A stretch of 64,000 bases of DNA. Origin: Pelagicoccus enzymogenes (GTDB lineage: Bacteria; Verrucomicrobiota; Verrucomicrobiia; Opitutales; Opitutaceae). The DNA lies in assembly GCF_014803405.1 (NCBI RefSeq), contig NZ_JACYFG010000060.1, positions 34,399-98,398 on the forward strand, given 5' to 3'. The notes beneath the pieces are model-generated. The model saw only the letters and a program-made list of their open reading frames with translations. It was not told the DNA's origin and made no database searches. Positions 1 to 8,669 of the stretch are shown here, piece by piece (the first letter of the stretch is position 1; the number at the start of each line of letters is the position of its first letter). The position numbers and the translations under genes were made by a program.

Positions 1-606
1 CCACGACATCAAGCCGTAGAGCAAGGTGCCGCGCGAGCCGCGAAACCACTTGATCCGGCGCTTGAAGAGCTTTTTGGCGCCTTCCAGGTCGTCGTTCTTG
101 TAGCAGCGGGCCATTCGCATGGCGACTGCCATGGGGTCCATCATCATGGGACCCCTCAAGAATCCGCAAGTGGCAAGGATCTCGTCAACCTGATCGTACT
201 CCTTGAGCTGATAGTGAAACTGCGTGCGCATGGTCGCAATCTGGCGGCCCGTGAGCAATGACCAGTTCCGAAACGGTTCGAGCCCCTTGGTGAGCTCCAG
301 TCCTTCTCGGAACATGGCCTTCTGGTCCATGTCGAGCTGCCGTTGTATCTGCTTTACGTTTCCGCCCGGCTTGCTCTGGAACTGCTGCACCTTCCGCTGC
401 ATGCGCCTCTGAGCGGCCTGCATGCTCTCTTGGAGGGCGTCCTGAGCCTTGGACATCTTCCTCCGAACCAGAAAGCCAACGAGGAAGAAGGTGGCGAAAA
501 ATCCGATTACGCTTAGGGTGACGATCGCCCCGGTGCTTGCCCGAGAGGCGATCAAGGCACCGCCTATTGCGGCAGAGACCAGCGCTGAAATGAGAAGTGA
601 ATACAT
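1..606 (-). CDS. Membrane-anchored protein of unknown function, 3'-truncated by window edge
   Basis: The reading frame starts at an ATG at 606 (MYSLLISALVSAAIGG) and stays open to base 1, so at least 202 residues are seen and the C terminus lies outside the window. Residues about 5-22 and 25-46 are hydrophobic and look like two membrane helices. They are followed by a basic, Gln/Lys-rich stretch (about 50-100) likely to be helical or coiled-coil, then a region with short alternating helices (LKEYDQVDEILATCG, KNDDLEGAKKLFK) that resembles TPR/SEL1-type repeats. An AAAGG about 10 bases upstream could be a ribosome binding site. I do not recognise a named family. Membrane association is well supported; function is unknown. 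Confidence 0.75.
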   Translation of the reverse strand, partial: MYSLLISALVSAAIGGALIASRASTGAIVTLSVIGFFATFFLVGFLVRRKMSKAQDALQESMQAAQRRMQRKVQQFQSKPGGNVKQIQRQLDMDQKAMFREGLELTKGLEPFRNWSLLTGRQIATMRTQFHYQLKEYDQVDEILATCGFLRGPMMMDPMAVAMRMARCYKNDDLEGAKKLFKRRIKWFRGSRGTLLYGLMSW

Positions 607-891
607 GTTCTGAGACCTTTTTGCCTAAAAAATTTAATCCGTAGTGCGGCTTTCCAAAGAGGAGACAGACAAAGAGGTCAACTCGTAATGCTTGAGGTCG
701 CTCCAGGCAGCGAGCGGTCCCTTTGAGCCACCCATAACACTGATCTAAACCGATGGCTTGGATAGAGGGGAATTCAGGCAGCTTAAATCTCAGTGCCTGT
801 CGGCTCCCATCAGTGGTTTAAAACCATTCATCAGATAGCCTCTGATTGGGCAAAAGGGCTCGACCTCCTTCGACTCGGAGCCTAGGAGATC

Positions 892-1431
892 ATGCTCCCC
901 TCCCTACCCATGAACACCCCGCTCGAAGACATCCTGGTCAACGCCTATGCGAAGGAAATGGAAGTCTACCTGAAGGAGCATCCGGAAGATTTTCCCGAGG
1001 CCATCGACTTGGCAGTGGGAGATTGCGAACGCTACTCGTGGCGGGCGGCTTGGATGGTGGGGAATTGCATGGAGAAGAACGACGCCCGGGTGCGCGGTTC
1101 GCTCGATCGCCTTATCGCAGCCATGCCCGACAAACCGGACGGCCATTGGCGGGAGCTCATGAAGATCGTAGAAAAAATGAGCCTGAACGACGAGCAGGAA
1201 GGCCGCTTGTTCGACATGGCCATGCGCCAATGGCTGGATACCGAGAAGCAAGCCTCCGTACGCTGGAAGGCCTTTCAGTTCATCGCCTCTACGGTGGAGA
1301 AGTATCCAGAAATTGCGGACGAAGTGAAGCTCTCCCTAAGCCCAGAGCTCATCGATCCCCTCTCCCCCGGCGTCCGCCGCTCGGTATCGCGCGCAGCCAA
1401 TAAGATCCTGGCCATGACGCCGCGTCGATAG
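892..1431 (+). CDS. Alpha-helical (HEAT-like) protein of unknown function
   Basis: A 179-residue protein without signal peptide or membrane segment. It is acidic and almost entirely helical in composition, with repeated patterns such as FPEAIDLAVGDCERYSWRAAWMVGNC and a later block around EKYPEIADEVK. These resemble the short HEAT-like adaptor proteins common in Bacteroidetes and Verrucomicrobia (often mis-named after other enzymes). AGGAG lies just before the ATG at 892, which favours this start over the in-frame ATG at 910. It stands alone, with about 280 bases of non-coding DNA on each side. Cytosolic location is inferred; no function can be assigned. Confidence 0.7.
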   Translation: MLPSLPMNTPLEDILVNAYAKEMEVYLKEHPEDFPEAIDLAVGDCERYSWRAAWMVGNCMEKNDARVRGSLDRLIAAMPDKPDGHWRELMKIVEKMSLNDEQEGRLFDMAMRQWLDTEKQASVRWKAFQFIASTVEKYPEIADEVKLSLSPELIDPLSPGVRRSVSRAANKILAMTPRR

Positions 1432-1456
1432 CGAGCTTTCCCAATTTTTGATTCTA

Positions 1457-1486
1457 AACCACTGATTACACAGATATGCACCGATG
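1457..1486. repeat. Degenerate 'ACCACtGATTACACAGAT'-type short repeat
   Basis: This intergenic stretch reads like a decayed copy of the short AACCACAGATTACACAGAT-type dispersed sequence that is frequent between genes in Planctomycetes and Verrucomicrobia. Only one copy is seen here, so repeat status rests on memory of other genomes. The rest of the 1432-1715 gap holds nothing I recognise. Confidence 0.25.
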
Positions 1487-1715
1487 ATCCTCGAACTCAG
1501 GATTCATTTTTATCGATGAGCAGTTCGCCAGCATTGTAGCACTCTCGTTTGCGAACGACAGTATCTACGCGAGGGACTCGAATAGCGATAAACCCGATCG
1601 GAATCGAGCCGCTTCTTAGTTACCCTAATTCGTACTTGCACGCTTGTGCTATTTTAACCCTACATCCAACCTAAGTTCCTATCGTTCGCATAGGTATGCC
1701 ATAGACAAAGATTTC

Positions 1716-2672
1716 ATGTTCAAAAAAACTTTGTTACGTCTAGTCAAATTACTGCTCGGACTAGTAGTCCTCTCTATCGCCTGGTATGGAGTCCATCGAT
1801 TAGCCGCGAGTTCAACCGCTCTTAATTCCTTCGAAATACCAACAATCTCCCAGGTTGAGCCGAAAGGTGACTCGTTGAGGGTCGGAGCCTACAACATCGC
1901 CCATGGTCGCGGGGGGAAACTTGGCGAAAGCAATTGGACCAGTAAAACCAGAAAGCTCGGAGAAGCTCACCTGTTAAAAATAGCGAAGCAAATACGAGCG
2001 GAAAATCTGGATGTGGTAGTACTCAACGAAGTAGATTTTGACGCGAGCTGGAGCGGAGGACACAATCAGGCTCGTTTTATCGCTGAAAATGCCGGATACC
2101 GATTTGTATCCACTCTGACAAACATCGACATAGATTTTCCCTTTTTCGATTTGAAGTTTGGCAACGCGATTCTGAGTCGAATTCCCTTGAAAGATATCTC
2201 TCTTATTGAGCTGCCTCCTGTGAAACCTTGGGAGCCCATCCTTGCTGGCAAGAAGAATGGAATGATAGCGACTGTTGGTTTCAGCGATAAAGCACTTCGC
2301 TTTGTAGCCATTCATATCGAAACGAGGTCTTACGAAACACGCATGGGCAGCGCTGCAAAGATCCTCGAACATATCCAAAAAACAAACGTGCCATCTGTCT
2401 TGCTAGGTGACTTTAATTCACAGAGGTCGGATGCTGGCAGCACTGTTGTTGATGCCCTATTGGACCAGCATGGATTCAAGACAGACGTTGATTTCAAGAG
2501 TTGGAAGACCTTTCCTTCGGAAGCGCCTGACCGAGGTATCGATTGGATTCTAGTTGATTCCGAATTAAGTATCCGAAACAGCCAAGCAGTGCCTTCCGCC
2601 CTTTCCGATCACCTTATGGTTACCGCGGAGATTTTTCCTTTAAGCCGAGAGCCCACTCGATCCGCGAACTAA
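1716..2672 (+). CDS. Endonuclease/exonuclease/phosphatase (EEP) family hydrolase, membrane-anchored
   Basis: About 318 residues from the ATG at 1716. A longer frame from 1644 exists, but the MFKKTLLRLVKLLLGL start places a hydrophobic anchor (residues about 5-28) at the N terminus, as expected for an exported enzyme. EEP-fold motifs appear in order: LRVGAYNIAHG, VVVLNEVD (metal-binding Glu), NAILSRIPL, FVAIHIETRS, SVLLGDFNS (Asp/Asn), GIDWILVDS and the terminal SDHLMV (catalytic His). This set is typical of metal-dependent phosphodiesterases such as DNase I-like, sphingomyelinase-like or inositol-phosphatase-like enzymes. The substrate cannot be told from sequence. The protein is probably periplasmic and tethered to the inner membrane. 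Confidence 0.85.
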   Translation: MFKKTLLRLVKLLLGLVVLSIAWYGVHRLAASSTALNSFEIPTISQVEPKGDSLRVGAYNIAHGRGGKLGESNWTSKTRKLGEAHLLKIAKQIRAENLDVVVLNEVDFDASWSGGHNQARFIAENAGYRFVSTLTNIDIDFPFFDLKFGNAILSRIPLKDISLIELPPVKPWEPILAGKKNGMIATVGFSDKALRFVAIHIETRSYETRMGSAAKILEHIQKTNVPSVLLGDFNSQRSDAGSTVVDALLDQHGFKTDVDFKSWKTFPSEAPDRGIDWILVDSELSIRNSQAVPSALSDHLMVTAEIFPLSREPTRSAN

Positions 2673-2715
2673 GAAGTTTCGTACAACTAGACTAACTCTC
2701 AATAAACTGAAGCGA

Positions 2716-3588
2716 ATGCGATCCCCACTGCCCTTGCGCGACAAGCTTACATGGCCCATACCCGATTGGTCCGAGATTGAGAAAAGTGAACCAGCGGAAA
2801 ACTCGAACGCATTTTGGACCGATGTGGGAAGCAGTTGGATGGACTTGCTGGTCGAGTTTTTCGAGGCTCCTTATAAGGTCACAGAATCTCCTCACTTCTG
2901 GCTCATTTCGCCCTACTCGCCGAAACAAGCGATTGATCAGGTCAAGTGGCTGGAGGCTACGCTGCAGAAAATTCAAAAGCGGCTCGGACCTTTGGGCCAT
3001 GCGGAGCTTGTTGGCAAAACACCCGTGTTGGTTTTCGGGAACGACGACGACTATTATGAGTACATCGCCAATTATTATGACGAAGGCGAATGGGCTACAT
3101 CGGGCGGGATCTATCTAAACGATGGTTATGGGCACTTTGCTATCCCTGATTGTTCTAAACACAATTTGGGAGGAGCTCTCGCTCACGAACTGACTCACTC
3201 CTTGATGCGAAACACTGACATTCCACTGTGGCTCAACGAAGGCCTCACTCAAATTTGCGAGGAGTCAATCACGGGGTACATGTCCTTCGACATGGAAACC
3301 GTTCGAGAGAACATCGATTCATTCTGGAACCAGACGAACATCCAACTATTTTGGAATGGCAGTGGATTTCACACTCCCGACGAAACTCAAGCGCTTAGCT
3401 ACCACCTCGCACAGCTTTTAACTTTTCGACTAATCAGAAACAGGACACCTTTCGACGCATTTGTCCTCGGAGCTCAAAAGGCGGATGCCGGAGAAGCTAG
3501 CTTGGTCGAACATTTCGGAATTTCCTTGCAGGAGCTAGTCGCATCCTCGCTTGGAGTAGGCGACTGGAGATACCGCCCTGCCCGGTAG
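2716..3588 (+). CDS. HExxH zinc peptidase-like protein (gluzincin/peptidase MA-like)
   Basis: A 290-residue protein that begins 43 bases after the preceding hydrolase. Its centre carries HELTHSLM (zinc-binding HExxH), followed about 17 residues later by WLNEGLTQ with the third ligand Glu. This is the gluzincin arrangement of the peptidase MA-like group. No signal peptide or membrane helix is visible, so it may be cytosolic. The N-terminal 90 residues include a segment about filling a line with points (SPKQAIDQVKWLEATLQKIQKRLG), which looks helical. Proteolytic activity is inferred from the intact motif only. Confidence 0.75.
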   Translation: MRSPLPLRDKLTWPIPDWSEIEKSEPAENSNAFWTDVGSSWMDLLVEFFEAPYKVTESPHFWLISPYSPKQAIDQVKWLEATLQKIQKRLGPLGHAELVGKTPVLVFGNDDDYYEYIANYYDEGEWATSGGIYLNDGYGHFAIPDCSKHNLGGALAHELTHSLMRNTDIPLWLNEGLTQICEESITGYMSFDMETVRENIDSFWNQTNIQLFWNGSGFHTPDETQALSYHLAQLLTFRLIRNRTPFDAFVLGAQKADAGEASLVEHFGISLQELVASSLGVGDWRYRPAR

Positions 3589-3666
3589 CATTGCAAAGAT
3601 TCCAGATTCCGAACTTCTTAAGCAGGTCCCCTTATACTATTTGAAGCATACAGCACCAACTCTCCA

Positions 3667-4461
3667 TTGAATCCTAAGCTGCAAAGAATAGTCCTCAGGC
3701 TGATCGGCCTTGGTGGAATCGTCGTATTCGGTATCTTCTTCACCTTTACCTATGCCATCCCGGACTGGGTCGAAACGTTCGCCGCTGATTTCATTGAGCG
3801 CAAAGCGACCGAAAAGATTGATGAATCCATTGATTCACTACAATTGCCACAAGGCGAAGGTCTGATCGGGGCCTTTGCCCGCTCGTTGCAGAGCAAAAAC
3901 CAGGAACGCATCGAAGAACTGAGGGAAAAGATTCGATTGGAGGTGCATGAACGCATGGCGGACGCAATTGCTAAGATCAGAGATCTAGATTGCGAATGTC
4001 GCGACAAATGGGCCGAATACTATAAAAGGGGATTCCAGTTCGAAATGAACCTCCTCCAGTCTGCCAACGACAAGTTGGTTGATTTCATTCACTACAAATA
4101 CACGGAAATCGCCACCAATTTAAAAGCTGATATACGCATTTTTACAGGAAGCAACTTTGTTATATTTCTTCTCCTTTTGCTCGTATCCTTCGCCAAGCCG
4201 CAAGCCATGGCGCACCTCTTCCTGCCCGGCAGCCTGCTCACTTTCACCACTTTGGTTTGCTCTTACTTCTACTTGTTCGAGCAAAATTGGCTGCTCACCA
4301 TCGTTTACAACGACTACACCGGATTTGCCTACCTCGTCTATCTCGGTGTCCTGTTCCTGACACTCTGCGATATTGTCTTCAACAGAGCTCGAGTGACCAC
4401 CGCTATCCTCAACGCTCTTGGCAGCATCGTTGGAAGCGCTGCATCCTTTTCACCTTGCTAG
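3667..4461 (+). CDS. Multi-pass membrane protein of unknown function
   Basis: 264 residues from a TTG at 3667 (MNPKLQRIVLRLIGL); no in-frame ATG lies close upstream. One N-terminal membrane helix (about 10-32) is followed by a long charged helical domain (35-160) with a Cys pair in RDLDCECRDK. Three or four hydrophobic helices then follow (about 164-185, 190-215, 222-245), and the protein ends in an Ala/Ser-rich tail (SIVGSAASFSPC). The layout suggests a periplasmic or cytosolic helical domain on a membrane base. I do not recognise the family. The TTG start is uncertain because there is no good ribosome binding site. Confidence 0.65.
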   Translation: MNPKLQRIVLRLIGLGGIVVFGIFFTFTYAIPDWVETFAADFIERKATEKIDESIDSLQLPQGEGLIGAFARSLQSKNQERIEELREKIRLEVHERMADAIAKIRDLDCECRDKWAEYYKRGFQFEMNLLQSANDKLVDFIHYKYTEIATNLKADIRIFTGSNFVIFLLLLLVSFAKPQAMAHLFLPGSLLTFTTLVCSYFYLFEQNWLLTIVYNDYTGFAYLVYLGVLFLTLCDIVFNRARVTTAILNALGSIVGSAASFSPC

Positions 4462-4719
4462 GAATCGCCGGATCTTCCATCCCTTGCGGCACCAGTGCCG
4501 GATGGCTTTGGCGGACGGGGTGACCCTCGCCTTGGGCTCGGATCGCTTCGCGACAGGACCCGTTTTCCTGCCAGCTTTAAGGTTATCCGCGAACACGCCC
4601 TGGCACTTCCCTCTGGCAATCTTTGGGGCATCGTGTTCTCTCTTCAACTGATCCATCTCTTGTGAAATTTAAATACACGAAACAACGGTTTCTACTCCCT
4701 GCCTTGTGGCACAATTCTT

Positions 4720-5100
4720 GTGAACCCCGATAAATACCAAGAGCTTATCGTCAAACGGGCGGTCAAGGCTGCCAACAAGAAGCGTGATCGCACGCGAAGG
4801 GACCTAGATCTCGGCACGCTGCGAGATCTCAAGGTCGCGACCGCGAGCCCTTTCTCGCGAATCCTAGTCGGCTCGATTGGATCCGCCCTCTTGGGGACGA
4901 TGATCTATCTGCAGCTTGCAGATGGGTTCTCGTGGCTGCTCAGCCTCCTTGCCGGTATCGGTCTTTACTTCCTCGTAGTTGCAATCCGGGGACGGAAGAA
5001 ACGGATTTCCGAAATTGAGAATGCCATGGATTTCGTGGATGTCGGCGGCAGCCTCGTGGAGGCCGTTATCGAGAACATAGACTTCAGCATCGACCTCTGA
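4720..5100 (+). CDS. Small two-helix membrane protein of unknown function
   Basis: 126 residues from a GTG at 4720. The first 40 residues are strongly basic (VKRAVKAANKKRDRTRR), so the N terminus is probably cytosolic. Two hydrophobic helices (about 48-66 and 70-90) form a hairpin. The tail is acidic and amphipathic. It ends 28 bases before the next gene, so the two could be co-transcribed. No clear Shine-Dalgarno precedes the GTG, so the start is tentative. Family not recognised. Confidence 0.6.
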   Translation: MNPDKYQELIVKRAVKAANKKRDRTRRDLDLGTLRDLKVATASPFSRILVGSIGSALLGTMIYLQLADGFSWLLSLLAGIGLYFLVVAIRGRKKRISEIENAMDFVDVGGSLVEAVIENIDFSIDL

Positions 5101-5128
5101 CGTTAGTTGGAAAAATCCCCTTACATCG

Positions 5129-6475
5129 ATGAAGGCATTACCCATTATTCTGATATTCGCGTTGATCGCTAGCGGATGCGAAGGTCGAAGTCCGGAGAAA
5201 ACACTCGAGCGCCAAATCGCAAAGCTCCAGAGACAAGGGAGAAATGGCGAAGGCATTTCGCTGTTCGAGTCAATAGGCAAAGACATAGAGCCAACTCAGA
5301 GGACATTGCGGGAAGTGGCCCTGTGTTACTTTGGTGAAAACCGATACGCCGAAAGCCTCAAGTACGCGAAGCAAGCGATCGCGGCAGATCCCGACGACGC
5401 CACCGCAACCGACTTGTTTTTCTACAACAGCAAGGTTCTGCAGGAATTTGAGCAAGCGGAGCCGGTTGCCCGGCGTTGGGTAAACAACCCGAAGGCAAAA
5501 GGAACGCTGCGGCACATAGCGATCTTTTACACCAAGTGGGGACGCTACGAGGAAGCGATCGAGGCTACGCGTCTCGGTATCTCTCGCCTGCCAAAGGACC
5601 CCCGCATGGCGGGGACTCACTCTTTCTTGCTGGCGGTCGTGGAAGGGCCTGAATCGCAACACGAATTTGTGGAAGCTTGGTCGAGCAAAAACAAGCCGAA
5701 CGCCTACTTCTGGGAGAACGTAGGCAAAGGGCTTGCTGAAGCGGATCATCATAACGAAGCCCTTCCCTATCTTCTGAAGGCTCTCAAGCTTGCTCCCTCT
5801 GGGGATGTCGCCAGCCAGTATGTCAGCTCGCTACGGGGAGCAGGCAGGTCGGAGGAGGCGGTCGAATGGGCTTCAGACTGGTCGCAAAAAGGTGAAATTG
5901 ACGCCGCCTTCCTGAAGATGCAGGGGGCCGTCAATTTCGACGTAGAAAATTTCGATGAAGCAGCTCGCTGTTTCAAGGAGGCGCTAGGCTTGGCCCCAGC
6001 GGACGCTACCTTGCTCGTCAATTTCACAGTAACCCTAATAGAATTGAAACGCTACGAGGAAGCGGTGGATATCGCTAAAGGCTGGTTGCTGAAATACGAG
6101 CGACATGCGGACGATCGCACCTATTTCTACTTGGCTGATTCTCTGTCATGGGATCGTCAATACGAGGAGGCAATCGAACATTATGCAACTGCCATTCGCA
6201 TGGCCCCGGAAAAAAGACGCTACGTGGGAAACTTGTTTTTTGCTATGAATCAGCTTGGTCAGTTTCAAGAGGTCCTAGATTATCATAAACGATGGAAGCA
6301 AACTTCTGCCGATTACTCGGACGCCCATCTGGAAAAGCAGCTGACGCGAGCTCGGTCCCATGTTGCCGCAGCGAGTGGCGGTAAGGCGGAGACGCACACA
6401 AGTCCAGCAGAGCGCATTCTCCAAAAGGCTAATTCCGCCTCCAAGAAGCCGTATTCAAAAACGAACAACCTGTGA
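5129..6475 (+). CDS. TPR-repeat lipoprotein
   Basis: 448 residues. The N terminus is a lipoprotein signal with lipobox LIASGC and mature Cys17. The rest consists of tandem 34-residue TPR motifs, recognisable in segments such as NRYAESLKYAKQAIAADPDD, GRYEEAIEATRLGISRLPKD, HNEALPYLLKALKLAPSGD, ENFDEAARCFKEALGLAPAD and RQYEEAIEHYATAIRMAPEK. These form a superhelical protein-binding scaffold. It should be anchored in the periplasm or outer membrane. Its partner is unknown. The gene ends 28 bases before the following RDD-family gene. Confidence 0.85.
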   Translation: MKALPIILIFALIASGCEGRSPEKTLERQIAKLQRQGRNGEGISLFESIGKDIEPTQRTLREVALCYFGENRYAESLKYAKQAIAADPDDATATDLFFYNSKVLQEFEQAEPVARRWVNNPKAKGTLRHIAIFYTKWGRYEEAIEATRLGISRLPKDPRMAGTHSFLLAVVEGPESQHEFVEAWSSKNKPNAYFWENVGKGLAEADHHNEALPYLLKALKLAPSGDVASQYVSSLRGAGRSEEAVEWASDWSQKGEIDAAFLKMQGAVNFDVENFDEAARCFKEALGLAPADATLLVNFTVTLIELKRYEEAVDIAKGWLLKYERHADDRTYFYLADSLSWDRQYEEAIEHYATAIRMAPEKRRYVGNLFFAMNQLGQFQEVLDYHKRWKQTSADYSDAHLEKQLTRARSHVAAASGGKAETHTSPAERILQKANSASKKPYSKTNNL

Positions 6476-6503
6476 TATAACCGCGGGCCAATATCCCCAA
6501 TTC

Positions 6504-7565
6504 ATGAATACACCTAAAGACGAGGGCCTGACGGGGCCGAGAGACGTCGAACCGGAAACCCAAAGCTACCGCTACGCTGGCTTTTGGCGTCGCGTTTTGG
6601 CCTACGCTATTGACGCTATTTTGCTCGGAGTAGTGGGCTTAGCGATTGGTTACTCCTTCTACGAGTACTTTCTGTCCTTGGGACAGACGGGGAGACTGTA
6701 TGGCCTCGCGATCTATATGGCCTACTTTGCTAGCTTTAATTCCAAGCTAGGCGGAGGACAGACGCTTGGGAAGCGAATGATGGGGATCAAGGTGCTTGAT
6801 CAAGCGGGCGCGCCGCTCGCCTTCACGACGGCATTCATCCGCCAGGGTATCGTGGCCACTCCCATTTTCCTGAACGGGGTGAATATTGATTTGGGATTAA
6901 ATCAACACACGGTGTCATTGGTGTTGGGAATCGCCATCTTCGGAGTGGGCGGAGCCATAGGCTACTTTCTGATTTTCAACGTCCGGACACGTCGGAGCCT
7001 GCACGACTTTCTTTGCGGAAGCCATGTCGTAAGGGCGGAACCTGGAGCGAGCGAAGTGAAGGTGGCGCGGCTTTGGAAAGGCCATTTCGTAATTCTTTCC
7101 GTAATCTCGGGTTTGTCTATTGCGGTACTGGTTTGGGCATCCAACTTGGCCGAGGAGAATTTCAATCTGACCAAGGTTCTCGCCCTTTACGAAAAACTGG
7201 AGCAGCAGGATAACGTTCGCCAAGCAGGGGTACATTTGAATACAAGCTACAGCTTGGCAAACAACGAGTCTCGCTCCGTAACCTATCTTCAGATTGTCGC
7301 CTTTCCGCCCCACTCCATTCCCTCCGAAAGCGAATATGCTCTGGAGCTCATTGGCCTTGCCGTCGAGGACGAGGCGATCCTGTCAGAGTCTGATATTATC
7401 GTATTCGTGGTGAGGACCGGATTCGACTTGGGCATTGCGCGGCATCACACCAACAAGTCCGTATCCGACACGCTGGAGAACTGGAAAGCTGCAATCGCTC
7501 GCTACGAAAGCACAGGCGAGGTTCCGAACGCCCGATTTTCGAGCAATACGCAGATAAGGTTTTGA
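6504..7565 (+). CDS. RDD-family membrane protein
   Basis: 353 residues from the ATG at 6504; a frame reaching back to 6360 overlaps the previous gene and is unlikely to be used. The first half is an RDD domain: GFWRRVLAYAIDAILLG opens the first helix with its Arg and Asp, then GQTLGKRMMGIKVLD and a third helix pair, with RSLHDFLCGSHVV at the end. Residues from about 190 hold another membrane helix (about 192-212) and a soluble domain of about 140 residues of unknown fold. RDD proteins are poorly understood; some influence ion homeostasis. It lies just downstream of a TPR lipoprotein and may share its transcript. Confidence 0.8.
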   Translation: MNTPKDEGLTGPRDVEPETQSYRYAGFWRRVLAYAIDAILLGVVGLAIGYSFYEYFLSLGQTGRLYGLAIYMAYFASFNSKLGGGQTLGKRMMGIKVLDQAGAPLAFTTAFIRQGIVATPIFLNGVNIDLGLNQHTVSLVLGIAIFGVGGAIGYFLIFNVRTRRSLHDFLCGSHVVRAEPGASEVKVARLWKGHFVILSVISGLSIAVLVWASNLAEENFNLTKVLALYEKLEQQDNVRQAGVHLNTSYSLANNESRSVTYLQIVAFPPHSIPSESEYALELIGLAVEDEAILSESDIIVFVVRTGFDLGIARHHTNKSVSDTLENWKAAIARYESTGEVPNARFSSNTQIRF

Positions 7566-7723
7566 AGGGCGGGGTAATGCCCTTGGCCCTGCAGCGCGCC
7601 AGACTTGGTCCCAAACGGAGCGACACCTTCACACGTCCCTGCAAGCCGTACTAAATTTTCGCACTAAAAACCTGCCCTCTACCGTTTGGCTGCGTACAAG
7701 CTCAAGCCTTCGCTAGACTGAGC

Positions 7724-7798
7724 ATGAATCAGTTCGCTCGCATGGGGTGGCTTGCCGAGCAACCGCTCTCAATGGAAGACTACTACGCTGAAACATGA
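7724..7798 (+). CDS. Possible 24-residue leader peptide overlapping the next start (ATGA)
   Basis: An ATG at 7724 opens a 24-codon frame (MNQFARMGWLAEQPLS...) whose TGA overlaps the ATG of the zinc-finger gene at 7795 as ATGA. That is the classic arrangement for translational coupling. It is too short to judge by composition, and there is no strong ribosome binding site. It could equally be chance. Confidence 0.3.
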   Translation: MNQFARMGWLAEQPLSMEDYYAET

Positions 7799-8040
7799 GT
7801 AATAAACCGAAAGAAAAATCACGGACTCTGGGCGATCTCTTTTACGGCGCGTTAAGCTCGATCGTTCCCAGCTGCGGCCCCGCGATGGAGATGGTGGAGC
7901 GCGGACAGGAGCGTCCTTTAAAACTCGGCGAAAAGATAGTGCTTCTCTACAACACCCCGCTCTGCCCGCACTGTAACTGCAACCGAGAGAAGTTCCGGGT
8001 CGAGCGCGAAAAGATGCGGCGAATCCGCTCCGGGAGCTAG
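7795..8040 (+). CDS. Small zinc-finger protein, anti-sigma (zf-HC2)-like
   Basis: 81 residues. The pattern PSCGPAMEMVERGQERPL, then LGEKIVLLYNTPLCPHC, then a basic helix resembles the zf-HC2 fold of short anti-sigma-factor-like proteins: a first Cys before the amphipathic helix, a Leu-rich second helix and a CxxC pair. The usual His before the CxxC is replaced here (YNTPLCPHC), with extra His/Cys in CPHCNC. No membrane segment is present, so it would be a soluble minimal version. No ECF sigma factor gene is next to it. The start overlaps the end of a 24-codon ORF. Function as an anti-sigma factor is only a suggestion. Confidence 0.65.
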   Translation: MSNKPKEKSRTLGDLFYGALSSIVPSCGPAMEMVERGQERPLKLGEKIVLLYNTPLCPHCNCNREKFRVEREKMRRIRSGS

Positions 8041-8215
8041 GAGGCTTTTTGTTAAATCAAGCATTTGCTGGCTTGGAGGTGTTTTGGGACAGACTCCAAG
8101 CGGGAGTCGTCTCCCTGCTCGAGGTAGCGCGCTCCGATGGTTTTTCGGCTCTGCGTGGCCCTCACTGGCGGCAGGTTCTAGCTGAGGCCACATTCCACCC
8201 TCTTGACAGGTGACG

Positions 8216-8596
8216 ATGCAAATAGGAGTTTGCTTGGCTCAGATGCGTTCCCTTCCTCAAAATTTGAAATTCGGACTAGCGATAGGCTCTGCCGCCTTGA
8301 CCATGGGCTTGCTGCTCGTCTTCTACGGCGACGCGGAGAGTCCGAAGCGAGTCTCCCTTGATCGGCTCGATCGTATCGAAAAAGCGATCACGGCCTTCAT
8401 TGAAACGAACGATCGGGTGCCGACCTCCCTCCAGGCGCTGGGGCTTCCCCAAGAAGACCTGCAGGACCACATCGGCGAACCGTTCAAGTATATCGTGACC
8501 GCGGATTCCGTAACGGTGATGAGCTACGGCTCGGACAAGGAACCGGGCGGCAGCTTCTTCAAGAAGGACTTTTCGGTAACGATCGATCTACGATAG
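8216..8596 (+). CDS. Pseudopilin-like (GspG-related) membrane-anchored protein
   Basis: 126 residues from the ATG at 8216 (a GTG at 8210 and an ATG at 8243 are in frame). An N-terminal hydrophobic helix (about 18-38) is followed by DRIEKAITAFIETNDRVPTS, then a small beta domain with FKYIVTADSVTVMSYGSDKE and PGG. Helix, 'ai..f...n..yPtsl..L', and a closing 'YGsDg.pGG' resemble the C-terminal half of type II secretion major pseudopilins. However, no prepilin-peptidase cleavage site (GFTLxE) is present, so it is not a normal pilin. No secretion genes are nearby. Confidence 0.6.
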   Translation: MQIGVCLAQMRSLPQNLKFGLAIGSAALTMGLLLVFYGDAESPKRVSLDRLDRIEKAITAFIETNDRVPTSLQALGLPQEDLQDHIGEPFKYIVTADSVTVMSYGSDKEPGGSFFKKDFSVTIDLR

Positions 8597-8669
8597 GTCC
8601 GCCCGCTATCGCCCCATTGGCTTGCAGACGCCACTGTTTCCACGCTGACTCGAGAGAACCAAGCCGCCC

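Noticed and set aside
846..1403. A 185-codon plus-strand frame overlapping the helical protein at 892
   Set aside because: Same strand, other frame; Arg/Gly/Pro-rich and without domain, while the 892 frame has normal composition and an AGGAG.
4450..4656. A basic 68-codon minus-strand frame in the 4462-4719 gap
   Set aside because: Basic with no domain or ribosome binding site; similar 'KARVTPSAKA'-type frames are seen by chance in such regions, so I do not call it a gene. It could still mark a repeat.
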